DNA of 61,512 nt from JBJXDT01 sp046153505. GTDB taxonomy: Bacteria; Pseudomonadota; Gammaproteobacteria; Burkholderiales; Methylophilaceae. Below the pieces are notes generated by a model that was not told the origin of the DNA, did no database searches, and was given only the letters and a program-made list of their open reading frames with translations. A program made the position numbers and the translations under genes. Where the stretch lies: positions 1 through 61,512 of the forward strand of contig JBJXDT010000095.1 of NCBI GenBank assembly GCA_046153505.1. Reading direction: 5' to 3'. Shown here piece after piece: positions 9,079 to 17,671 of the stretch; position 1 is the stretch's first letter; the number at the start of each line of letters is the position of its first letter.

Positions 9079-11448
9079 TTATAAAATGGAAGCTGCTTCA
9101 TGGAGATTCATTTCTGGAACAATCACCGGTATTTTAACAGTAAAAACACTGCCTACTTCTGGTTGGCTTTGTGCTTCAATCGTACCCCCTAACAACTGCG
9201 TTGCAATCTTTTGAGTCAAATACAAGCCCAAGCCCGTGCCTAGTATCCTAATTTTTAAGCGTGACTCCACCCGCTCAAAGGGAGTGAATAGCTTTGCTAA
9301 TCCTGCACTATCAATGCCAATACCCGTATCGATAAATGCAATAGAAACTTGACCCTTAAACTGTGTCACCTTGACTTCAACCGAGCCTCTTTCGGTGTAT
9401 TTCACGGCATTACTTAGAAAATTCAAGACGACTTGATAAAGCCGTTTCCGATCCGTTTCCAGCATTAAATTACTGGCGCAAGCAATTTTTACTTTTAACT
9501 CTTTTTCAGTTGCAATATGCCTTACCACCTGTTCAGCCTCTTCTAACAAGGGTAACAAATCAAATTTCTCTTTATGCACCTGCAAAAAGCCTGCCTCTAT
9601 TTTAGAGATGTCAATAACATCAGAAATTAGTGCAAGTAAGTGCTTGGCCGAGTGATAGGCACGATTCAGTTGATCGCGTTGTTTAGGATTAATGTCACCC
9701 GACATGCCCTGAATCACCACACTTAAAAAACCAATAATGGAATTAAGCGGGGTACGGAGCTCATGCGACATAGATGCAACAAACATAGATTTAATGCGGT
9801 CAGCGGATTCCGCAGCTTCGCGCGCCTTTAATAGCTCAGACTCAATCGCCTTTTGGATACTCATATCCTGCGCAATTGCAAGAATCACCGGGTTGCCATC
9901 CTTGTCATAATCTAAGCTAGCAGAAATCGTATATTCCCGCACATCGCCATCAGCACGTCGCATCTGCAACTCGTGTCCTTGCAGTTTCTCTCCTGAGATG
10001 ATTCTTTTAAACAAGGTCAAATGTTGTTTTCTGATATTTTTGTTCGAAAATAGCGCGTAGAAAGTTTTGCCAATTGCGTAATCATATGAGTAACCAGAGA
10101 TGCTCTCAATTTCTGGATTCATATCAATCACTTTTGTGGTTTTATCCATATATAAAATGGCCGCAGGAACACGCTGCAACACAAATCGGAATCTTTCCTC
10201 GCTTTGTTTTAATGCCAGCTCTGCTGCTTTTTGCTGAGTCATGTCTTGGGCAATTGCCAGAATAAAAGGGTTGCCATTGGAGTCAATTTCTAAACTTCTA
10301 GAAATTGAAAGGTCGATTAATGAACCATCTGCACGCTTTAGCTGGGCATCTTGGCCATACATTTTTTCTCCTGCAACCAGCCTAGCAAGAACATGCTTCG
10401 CTTGATCCTCGAGACCTGGTGGCACAAATAGATCAAGATAAGACTTACCAATCACGAACTCTTTACTATAGCCAGAAAGCCTTTCAGCCTCGTGATTTAA
10501 GTCCAGCACAACACCCCGCGTATCCATATACAAAATTCCTGCAGGTGCACGGGCCACCAAAAACTCGAACATTTTTGCGTTGTTCTCAAGGGCATTGGTG
10601 CGCAATTGCACTAATGCCTCTAGCTGCTCTTGGTGTTCAACTAACTCAGCTTCCGCAATACGACGCCGGTGCGTCTCAATAGTTAAGCTGCCTAAGTCTG
10701 CCAATGATCCTACGAAATTTTGCTCATCCAACGTCCATTCACGTGCGCCACCTATGTGTTCGTGACAAACCACACCAACGATTTTGTCATTTAACCATAT
10801 CGTACCGTCCAATAACGCCCCAATTCCCTGCGCAGGCAGATATTCAGCTACAAACTCTTTTGTGGCTTCGTGCGTCATGGCATCGTGCGCTGCAATAACT
10901 CGACTCTTGGCAAGCTGCTGAAAGTAAACAGGGAATTCTTTAGCGCGCAGCACTTCGCCAGCAAAATGCAATCCCGAACTACGATGATAGATGTCTGCAC
11001 AATGTAAAATTTGCTGATCGTCTGAGAACAACCAAAATGCAACACGCTCCACTTCTAATGTCTCTGCAGAGAGTTGCGTAATTTGTTGAAACACTTCTTC
11101 AGGGGTGCGCCAATTTTTGAGTTGATTGGCGGTAAGCTTAGCTAAAACCTCTTGCTGACGTATGAGGCGAAAATCCGTTTGTTGAAGCTTTTCTTGCGCG
11201 GATTCTTTATCTTGAATTTGTTGTTTAAGATTATTTACCAAATGCCAAACTTGTTTATCTCGGCGTAAACTGCCCAAAATAAAACCCAGCAAAACGGCGA
11301 ACAGAAATAAACTTAGCGCATATAAGCCGACTAATGCATTTTTTGAAATGAGTTGAGGTTCAAAATATTGGACTAACAGTAAACATGCAATAGAAACAAG
11401 CAATACTGCAAGCAGGCAATTAGTGATGAAATTTTTCTTATTAAAAAT
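9079..11448 (-). CDS. Membrane sensor histidine kinase, 2TM-GAF-PAS-PAS-HisKA-HATPase
   Basis: This kinase has two N-terminal membrane spans, a GAF domain (about 95-265), two PAS domains (starting near 286 and 410), a HisKA box with the phosphorylated His near 562 (SMSHELRTPLN) and an ATPase domain (NFLSNAVKY, DTGIGID, GTGLGL). The first conventional in-frame start is a TTG at 11403, but that would truncate the first span to about 14 residues and has no Shine-Dalgarno. Upstream, the frame stays open to a GGGAG (11456-11460), which lies 7 bases before an in-frame ATT codon (11448). Starting there gives MFNKKNFITN and a complete signal-anchor, 789 residues in all. I therefore chose ATT, as in infC; a sequencing error is the alternative. 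It lies just upstream of two receiver genes, its likely partners. Confidence 0.88.
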   Translation of the reverse strand: MFNKKNFITNCLLAVLLVSIACLLLVQYFEPQLISKNALVGLYALSLFLFAVLLGFILGSLRRDKQVWHLVNNLKQQIQDKESAQEKLQQTDFRLIRQQEVLAKLTANQLKNWRTPEEVFQQITQLSAETLEVERVAFWLFSDDQQILHCADIYHRSSGLHFAGEVLRAKEFPVYFQQLAKSRVIAAHDAMTHEATKEFVAEYLPAQGIGALLDGTIWLNDKIVGVVCHEHIGGAREWTLDEQNFVGSLADLGSLTIETHRRRIAEAELVEHQEQLEALVQLRTNALENNAKMFEFLVARAPAGILYMDTRGVVLDLNHEAERLSGYSKEFVIGKSYLDLFVPPGLEDQAKHVLARLVAGEKMYGQDAQLKRADGSLIDLSISRSLEIDSNGNPFILAIAQDMTQQKAAELALKQSEERFRFVLQRVPAAILYMDKTTKVIDMNPEIESISGYSYDYAIGKTFYALFSNKNIRKQHLTLFKRIISGEKLQGHELQMRRADGDVREYTISASLDYDKDGNPVILAIAQDMSIQKAIESELLKAREAAESADRIKSMFVASMSHELRTPLNSIIGFLSVVIQGMSGDINPKQRDQLNRAYHSAKHLLALISDVIDISKIEAGFLQVHKEKFDLLPLLEEAEQVVRHIATEKELKVKIACASNLMLETDRKRLYQVVLNFLSNAVKYTERGSVEVKVTQFKGQVSIAFIDTGIGIDSAGLAKLFTPFERVESRLKIRILGTGLGLYLTQKIATQLLGGTIEAQSQPEVGSVFTVKIPVIVPEMNLHEAASIL

Positions 11449-11546
11449 TCTAGTGCTCCCAACACGTTAGCACAAAATCAAAACCACACAGTATGTGTTC
11501 AATTCGAAAATAACTATATCACCAAACAACCTATCAAAACAGCAAC

Positions 11547-11975
11547 TTATGCATCTTGATTGCGCATAAAATCAGCAACTCCATACAATTGTTCAGCCAG
11601 TTTGGTCATCAGATTATCTTCAATCTTTAAATGCACCATTGCTTGAACCATGCAGTACATCCATTGATCACGTTCGCTCTCACCAATGGCAAACGGCATA
11701 TGCCTTGCACGTAAACGCGGATGTCCATAGCGCTCAATATAGAGCTGCGGACCGCCTGTCCAGCCCGTTAGAAACATAAAGAGTTTTTCGCGCGCTTCGG
11801 TTAAATTTTGAGCATGATAAGCACGTATTCCAGCAGCTTTTGGGTCGTTATCCATAATGTCGTAAAATGTCTCGACTAACGCACGAATATTGGCTGTGCC
11901 ACTAATTTCGCCTCCAAGAAGCTGGTAAAACGTGGCTTTACTGCTTCCTACTTCTTCAGTTTTATCTAACATCAT
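11547..11975 (-). CDS. Group II truncated haemoglobin
   Basis: This 142-residue globin of the 2-on-2 fold, group II (TrHbO), binds O2, NO or related ligands on haem. The family block GGPQLYIERYGHPRLRARHM is present and carries the proximal His. The Trp and the residues after GESERDQW match the G-helix signature. It starts 10 bases after the purT stop, and the histidine kinase gene begins about 100 bases downstream. Co-transcription with a GAF/PAS kinase and a c-di-GMP enzyme suggests that it feeds gas or redox status into that pathway, or protects it. That link is inferred from position only. A start at 11972 is equally possible. Confidence 0.93.
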   Translation of the reverse strand: MMLDKTEEVGSSKATFYQLLGGEISGTANIRALVETFYDIMDNDPKAAGIRAYHAQNLTEAREKLFMFLTGWTGGPQLYIERYGHPRLRARHMPFAIGESERDQWMYCMVQAMVHLKIEDNLMTKLAEQLYGVADFMRNQDA

Positions 11976-11985
11976 TTATTCAAAT

Positions 11986-13191
11986 TTAAGCTTGCGGTTT
12001 TACCAAACTTGCTGCCAACTTAGCGCGACTTCTTGCTTCATCCGTGTCAATGCCCGTTGCTAGTGCCACGCCCATGCGTCGTTTCACAAAAGATTCAGGT
12101 TTTCCGAATAAGCGAACGTCGCTGCAAGGCACATCCAGAGCGGCTTCCAGACCAGTATATTTGAGATTTTTGCTTTCTACCCCGCCATAAATCACAGCGC
12201 TAGCGACTGCACTTTTCATGCTCATATCCACTGGCAAACCTAAAATTGCACGTGCGTGTAATTCAAACTCACTCAAGCGTTGCGAACACATCGTGACCAT
12301 ACCCGTGTCATGCGGGCGCGGACTGACTTCCGAAAACCAAACTTGGTCGCCCTTCACAAACAATTCAACGCCAAACAAGCCCAAGCCACCAAGAGCATCT
12401 GTGATTTTTTTAGCCACATCCTGCGCAGCTTTTAACGCATTCAGTGTCATGACCTGTGGTTGCCAACTTTCCACATAATCGCCACTTTTTTGCACGTGAC
12501 CGATTGGCTCGCAAAAGTAGGTTTGAATTTCACCCTGTGCATTTTTTGCACGCACGGTTAGCAAGGTAATTTCATAATCAAAATCAATTTGACCTTCTAC
12601 TATCACCACACCTAGATTGACTCGCCCACCTGTTGCGGCGTAATTCCAAGCTTTTTTAACCTCGCTTTGTTGTGTGACACGCGACTGCCCTTTACCTGAG
12701 GAGGACATGGTTGGTTTAATAAAACATGGGTAACCAATACCCGCATCGATGCTGGCTTGCAGCTCGGCTTCTGAGCGCGCGAATGCATATGGTGAAGTTG
12801 GTAACTTGAGTTCTTCAGCAGCTAACCGGCGAATACCTTCTCTGTTCATGGTGAGTTGCACAGCTTTAACAGTGGGGATGACAGTGATGCCTGATTGTTC
12901 TATATCTGCAAGCGCATCAGTATTGAGCGCCTCGATTTCAGGCACAATTAGATGCGGCTTTTCTTTAGCTACCAACGCCTTTAATACGGTAGCATCTGTC
13001 ATATCAATGGTGTAAGCACGGTGTGCGACTTGGTGACCGGGAGCGTTGTCGTAACGATCAACCGCTATTACCTCTACGCCTAAACGCTGCAAGGCGATGA
13101 TAACTTCTTTCCCCAGTTCGCCGCTTCCCAAAAGCATGACTTTAGTGGCAGATGGACTAAGTGGTGTGCCCAAAATAAGTGATTGTTGCAT
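11986..13191 (-). CDS. purT: Formate-dependent phosphoribosylglycinamide formyltransferase 2
   Basis: PurT is an ATP-grasp enzyme that makes formyl-GAR from GAR, ATP and formate in purine synthesis, without folate. The protein has 401 residues. The opening VMLLGSGELGKEV loop, the SSSGKGQS ATP-grasp loop and the SEVSPRPHDTGMVT segment are typical of PurT. Use of free formate fits a C1-oxidising methylotroph, though PurT is widespread. It is the first gene of an apparent purT-globin-kinase-receiver-GGDEF/EAL run on the minus strand. Confidence 0.95.
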   Translation of the reverse strand: MQQSLILGTPLSPSATKVMLLGSGELGKEVIIALQRLGVEVIAVDRYDNAPGHQVAHRAYTIDMTDATVLKALVAKEKPHLIVPEIEALNTDALADIEQSGITVIPTVKAVQLTMNREGIRRLAAEELKLPTSPYAFARSEAELQASIDAGIGYPCFIKPTMSSSGKGQSRVTQQSEVKKAWNYAATGGRVNLGVVIVEGQIDFDYEITLLTVRAKNAQGEIQTYFCEPIGHVQKSGDYVESWQPQVMTLNALKAAQDVAKKITDALGGLGLFGVELFVKGDQVWFSEVSPRPHDTGMVTMCSQRLSEFELHARAILGLPVDMSMKSAVASAVIYGGVESKNLKYTGLEAALDVPCSDVRLFGKPESFVKRRMGVALATGIDTDEARSRAKLAASLVKPQA

Positions 13192-13285
13192 GGGAATTCC
13201 ATAGATGTAGGGATTCCCTAAATTCTAACATGAAGCCATGTGAATTAAGCATGCCCTATGTGAAGGTCATGTCTGCAGACGAAAA

Positions 13286-13313
13286 AAAAACGGCTCAAAA
13301 ATGAGCCGTTTAA
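13286..13313 (-). terminator. Rho-independent terminator of the TonB-dependent receptor gene
   Basis: A perfect 10-bp stem AAACGGCTCA/TGAGCCGTTT (13288-13297 with 13302-13311) with an AAAA loop is followed on the minus strand by a run of U residues. It lies about 20 bases beyond the receptor stop codon. It also insulates purT from upstream transcription. Confidence 0.9.
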
Positions 13314-13330
13314 ACTAAGGAGAACTACTT

Positions 13331-15592
13331 TTAATCCAAGTCTGCGCTTGATGATTTTTTTGTACCAAATTCATACGTAACGCCAATCCAACCAGCACGC
13401 GGCGCAGCTGGTGAACGGAATTGCTCTGGTGTCGGGTTATTCAAAGTATCTAAGTTAAAAATATTACCACCCAATACGCCAAAGGTTTGATAATCTTTAT
13501 CGAACAGATTGTTTACTTTAGCGAACAATTTCCAATTTGGCGTAATGCTGTAATGCGTGTCTAGATTAACTACAGCATAGCCTGGCACTTTACCATTTTT
13601 ATCTTGGTTGTTTTCGTCGCCACGCGCATATTGGCCAGAAGATAAAATCAGATTCGAACCAACATTCCAACTTGGGGTAATGTCGTAAGCAGCACGTAAT
13701 TTAAGCGTCTGATGAGCAATACCAGGAATTTTATTGCCTTTGGTAACTTGAATTTGATCAGCCCCGTCCTTAGTGCTATTTGCTGGGGAGCCCACCGTAA
13801 AATCTGATTGGTAAGTCGCATCAACAAAACCATAATTGACAGACAATGTTAATGCCTCATATTTACCGTTTAAGCCAAGCTCTAAGCCTTGGCGACGTGT
13901 GTCACCGACATTTTTAAAGTATCCTGTACTTGCCAAATTGCTCGCGATGAATTGAATGTCGTTGCTGTTCGTTGTGGTATAAAGGCCTGCATTCCAACCG
14001 ATATCCTTCGTCAATTTACCACGCACCCCACCCTCCCAAGTTTTAGCGACAACTTTTTCAAGATGTGGGTCAGCAGCAAAGGCGTTTGGTAATGAACATG
14101 GCCGCGTTTCATCCGCACAAGATAGCTCTACAGGGGTTGCAGCACGCATGCCCTCGTTGTAGCCACCATAAAAACCCAAATTTTCACTTGGGTTATAGTT
14201 AAAACCTATCGCGGGGTTAAAGCGGCTGTAACGATGATTACCATTTAAATCACCTTGAGCACTTCCGTCTTGCAAATCACTAAATCCAGAAAGCTTAACT
14301 TTTGCAATGTTGTAACGTCCAGAAAGTGTCATGTGCAACTGATCCGTCCAAGAGAACGTATCCGTTGCATAAAAACCATAGTAATCATTTTTAGTTTTCA
14401 ATCTAACGATACCGTTACCTACCAAAGGGTTATCGGTCACTGTTTCGCGTCCAACCACAGAAGCAACAAAAGAGTCGCTTATAAAATCGGTACGGCCTAA
14501 ATCAACACTAGTACCAACGGTAAACTGGTTTTTGTGACCCCTTAAATCACCCAAAAGGGTAAGTTGCAAAGCAGCACCATAGCCATCTTGGTCAGTAGTA
14601 GTGGAAATATTGCTTGAGTCCGCAGGATCGGCAGTTTCAGCATTACTGTTAAAGCCTTTGCTTTTGTTTTTGCGGTAATAAACATTACCCGCAATCAATT
14701 TATCATCTGATAAGAAGTGGCTCCCTTTAAGGTTAATTAAAGCCATGCGGTTACCGATTGAATCGGGGTAAGTGTATGGTTTTTTTGGATTATTTAGCTC
14801 AGACAATGGGACAGCCTGAGTGCCTTCCATATCAGTATCAGCAAGGGCAACAGATATATCTAAATCACTGGTGTCATCTTGCCAGCCCACTTTACCAAAA
14901 ATTTGCTTTACGTCTGAGCTTGAATGTTCGCGCCAACCATTTTCTTTAAAGATATTACCTGCGACAAAATAATCCAGATTATTTTCTTTGCTTACACCAC
15001 CTGCCTCAAACTCAAATGCACGACGCGCCCATGAACCGCCATACACTGTCGCTTTAAAACCTGGGAATTGCTCACCGCTCTTGGTATGCACTGCAAGCGC
15101 ACCACCCAATGTGTTTAAGCCAAATAGCGGGTTTGAACCAGGGATTAAATTGATGTTGGCAATTGCATTGGTAGGTATTAAATCCCAGTTCACAATATCA
15201 CCAAAGGCTTCATTCACGCGCACACCATCCATGTACACTGACAGGCCTTGTGGCGTACCAAGCAGTGGCGACGCTGTAAAGCCTCGGAACTGCACATCAG
15301 CTTGGTATGGGTTTGCTACGGTGTTCGTGGTGTTTACCGAACCTAGGTTGTTATCCAAATACTCAGACAAATCCAGTGATTGTTGCTGATCAATGCTTTT
15401 TGCAGAACCCGTTTGCACATTCGACGGTACTTGATTAATCGGTGTTCCGATGCTTGGTAATGGGGTAGTGCCGACCACCTCAATCGTGCTGGTCTCAAGG
15501 ACTTCTGCTTTATTCTCAGCCTGAGCAAACTGCGCATAAAAAAATACGCTAGCTACTGCAAGTGTAATGGGCTTAATAGAGTTATTTTTCAT
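13331..15592 (-). CDS. TonB-dependent outer-membrane receptor
   Basis: This is a 753-residue outer-membrane, TonB-energised transporter. I start at the ATG at 15592, preceded by GAGGAATGT; an in-frame upstream ATG at 15613 lacks such a site. A signal peptide (MKNNSIKPITLAVASVFFYA, cleaved after AQA) is followed by a TonB-box-like stretch (TSTIEVVGT), a plug domain to about residue 180 and a long beta-barrel with many alternating aromatic strands. The last strand (IGVTYEFG) is followed by an unusual 10-residue hydrophilic tail, whereas most such receptors end in Phe. The substrate is not evident (iron chelate, vitamin or other). It lies 109 bases downstream of a two-component regulator, which might control it. 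Confidence 0.92.
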   Translation of the reverse strand: MKNNSIKPITLAVASVFFYAQFAQAENKAEVLETSTIEVVGTTPLPSIGTPINQVPSNVQTGSAKSIDQQQSLDLSEYLDNNLGSVNTTNTVANPYQADVQFRGFTASPLLGTPQGLSVYMDGVRVNEAFGDIVNWDLIPTNAIANINLIPGSNPLFGLNTLGGALAVHTKSGEQFPGFKATVYGGSWARRAFEFEAGGVSKENNLDYFVAGNIFKENGWREHSSSDVKQIFGKVGWQDDTSDLDISVALADTDMEGTQAVPLSELNNPKKPYTYPDSIGNRMALINLKGSHFLSDDKLIAGNVYYRKNKSKGFNSNAETADPADSSNISTTTDQDGYGAALQLTLLGDLRGHKNQFTVGTSVDLGRTDFISDSFVASVVGRETVTDNPLVGNGIVRLKTKNDYYGFYATDTFSWTDQLHMTLSGRYNIAKVKLSGFSDLQDGSAQGDLNGNHRYSRFNPAIGFNYNPSENLGFYGGYNEGMRAATPVELSCADETRPCSLPNAFAADPHLEKVVAKTWEGGVRGKLTKDIGWNAGLYTTTNSNDIQFIASNLASTGYFKNVGDTRRQGLELGLNGKYEALTLSVNYGFVDATYQSDFTVGSPANSTKDGADQIQVTKGNKIPGIAHQTLKLRAAYDITPSWNVGSNLILSSGQYARGDENNQDKNGKVPGYAVVNLDTHYSITPNWKLFAKVNNLFDKDYQTFGVLGGNIFNLDTLNNPTPEQFRSPAAPRAGWIGVTYEFGTKKSSSADLD

Positions 15593-15701
15593 ACATTCCT
15601 CATGAAGATTCAATTTCTTTGATTTTGTTGATTGGAATATACAAAATAACGCAGTTTAAAGCATTAGGAAAAGTTCCCGCAAAACGCCTTGTCTTAAAAA
15701 A

Positions 15702-16343
15702 TTAACTGCTAATGATGCCAGCCCGCATAGCAAAGCGCACCATCTCAACTGGACTATTGATACCAAGTTTTTGCTTGAGGCTTGTTTGATGGTTTGATAC
15801 CGTTTTACTACTAATATTGAGTACCTGGGCAATCGAATCACAATCGCCGCCTTCTGCCAGCAAACGAAAAATCTCGAACTCCCTGGGTGAAAGTTGTTGC
15901 AGAGGATTAGTTTCGTCATCCAAGTTGTCTAGCGCTAATATCTTCGCCAGCGAAACATCTATGTATATTCGCCCTGCCAGCACCGCCTCCATTGCGTTTA
16001 TTAGCTCATCCGCCAAACCACTCTTTGGTAAATACCCCTTAGCACCAGCTTTCAGTGCTTGTCTAGCAAACACAGCACTCTCGTGCATACTGAGGACTAA
16101 AATTTTTGCTGTAGGGTAGCGCATTACAATACGACCAATAGCCTCTAACCCGCCTATACCGCGCATGGTTAAATCCATCACTGTTAAATCGGGCAGATGC
16201 TCGCCAAACAACTGATATGCCAGCTCACCACTTTCTGCTTCTGCAACCACACTAAAACCCGCTCGTTGTTCGAGCAAACGGCGAATTCCTGCGCGAACCA
16301 CGGAATGGTCATCAACTAATAAAATACTAACTGGGGCGCTCAT
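15702..16343 (-). CDS. NarL/FixJ-family response regulator, MoxX/UhpA-like
   Basis: This is a 213-residue DNA-binding regulator. The N-terminal receiver has acidic residues in LLVDDH, a phosphoacceptor Asp in VMDLTM and a Lys in YLPKSG. A LuxR-type helix-turn-helix follows (LSPREFEIFRLLAEGG, SKTVSNHQTSLKQKL). Its start overlaps the kinase gene by 4 bases (ATGA), so the two are translationally coupled and form a pair. The layout resembles MoxYX of methylotrophs, which controls methanol oxidation genes, but related regulators are common in proteobacteria. The target is unknown; the adjacent TonB receptor gene is one candidate. Confidence 0.92.
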   Translation of the reverse strand: MSAPVSILLVDDHSVVRAGIRRLLEQRAGFSVVAEAESGELAYQLFGEHLPDLTVMDLTMRGIGGLEAIGRIVMRYPTAKILVLSMHESAVFARQALKAGAKGYLPKSGLADELINAMEAVLAGRIYIDVSLAKILALDNLDDETNPLQQLSPREFEIFRLLAEGGDCDSIAQVLNISSKTVSNHQTSLKQKLGINSPVEMVRFAMRAGIISS

Positions 16344-17671
16344 GAATGAAGTGGCAATGAAGCCATAATTTCTGTGCCTCTTTTGTCGGAATGGATAGCA
16401 ATAACACCCCCCAAACCCTCAACACGCTCGCGCATACCCAGCAAACCGAAGCCACCCAAATCTTCCATTTCAAAACCTTTGCCGTTATCTTTTACGTAAA
16501 TATTCAATTGATTTCCTTCCATTTTTAAATCAATTGAAACTGCGCTAGCCTCAGCATGACGTGTTACATTGGTTAAACACTCTTGCGCCAATCGATAAAC
16601 TGTAACACGCTGCGCTTCGTTCATTACATCAGGTAATTTTCCCTCAATATTCAAGGTGCAGTAACAACTTTCGTTGCGCGTTTGCCAAATGACTGTCAAT
16701 TCCTGCAAGGCATCTTCCAAACCAAGTTCATCCAGCGCACCAGGGCGCAAACGTTGCAATAGTCCGCCTACCATTTCCATTAAGTGTTTGGAAAGCTTTG
16801 CAATGGCAGTTGCACTGTCTTTGAGCTCAGGATACTTTGTTTTCGCCAATTGTAGCACTACGCTGGCATCTGCATGAATTGCTGTTAAACTTTGAGCAAA
16901 CTCGTCGTGCAAATCACGCGCAAGATTTTTACGCTCAGACTCCTGCAAGTTAATGAGCTGCTGCGATAGCTGATGATTACGACGAATACTTTGCTCAAGC
17001 GTTTCAACCATGTGATTGAATTTGTCGCCAATACGTGCCAACTCAGGTAATTTAAAGGCTGGCAAACGTGCCTGCATGTCTCCACCTTCAACAAGATTTA
17101 GCGTGTGCAAAATACTTAAAGTAGGTTCAAGCGCTTTACCTAGCGCCCAGAAAATAACCAAATTAATAGCAATAAAAAATAAAGCAAGTAGCAAAAGCAA
17201 ATCCATCATTTGCTTCCAAATTTCAGCATACTCATAGGTTGGGTCAGGCGTAATCACTAAGTCACCAAGCAACTTATCTTGATACAATACAGGCCGCTTG
17301 AGCGATTGCCAGCTTGGTGAAAATGAATCTAGCGCGCGCTTAAACCATGCTGGCGGCGCATTGCTTTGTACAACGTCCAACTGTCTATTGCTGTCCACAA
17401 GTCTGTGCTCAGCATCATAAAACTCAATGCGCACATGCCGCATATGCTTAAGACTTTGCAAGCGTAATGGCTTGCTGGAAGCTTTGTTAAATGTTGTGCC
17501 AATATTTTGTAGAACGCCAGTATCAAACAAGTACAAAGCCAGTTTTTCTGTTGATTCAACTTCAGCGCGTACGTTTTGTCGAGCATTGATAATATTAAGC
17601 ACAATGCCTGCCAGAAACACGAAGCCAAGCAACAATGTAATGATAAGGTTTAAGCGTAATTTAAGACTCAT
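16340..17671 (-). CDS. Sensor histidine kinase with LapD/MoxY-type periplasmic domain
   Basis: This is a 443-residue membrane kinase. The opening MSLKLRLNLIITLLLGF span and the arginine-rich junction after it, then a periplasmic segment to about 150, resemble the LapD/MoxY N-terminal family. A second membrane span, a HAMP domain and a HisKA_3-type dimerisation helix follow, with the phospho-His in ARDLHDEFAQ. The ATPase domain has ECLTNVTRHA, DNGKGFE and GLLGMRERV. I use the ATG at 17671, which overlaps the tilS stop as ATGA; the longer frame to 17689 would add six residues. It is the partner of the regulator just downstream. The signal is unknown. Confidence 0.9.
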   Translation of the reverse strand: MSLKLRLNLIITLLLGFVFLAGIVLNIINARQNVRAEVESTEKLALYLFDTGVLQNIGTTFNKASSKPLRLQSLKHMRHVRIEFYDAEHRLVDSNRQLDVVQSNAPPAWFKRALDSFSPSWQSLKRPVLYQDKLLGDLVITPDPTYEYAEIWKQMMDLLLLLALFFIAINLVIFWALGKALEPTLSILHTLNLVEGGDMQARLPAFKLPELARIGDKFNHMVETLEQSIRRNHQLSQQLINLQESERKNLARDLHDEFAQSLTAIHADASVVLQLAKTKYPELKDSATAIAKLSKHLMEMVGGLLQRLRPGALDELGLEDALQELTVIWQTRNESCYCTLNIEGKLPDVMNEAQRVTVYRLAQECLTNVTRHAEASAVSIDLKMEGNQLNIYVKDNGKGFEMEDLGGFGLLGMRERVEGLGGVIAIHSDKRGTEIMASLPLHS

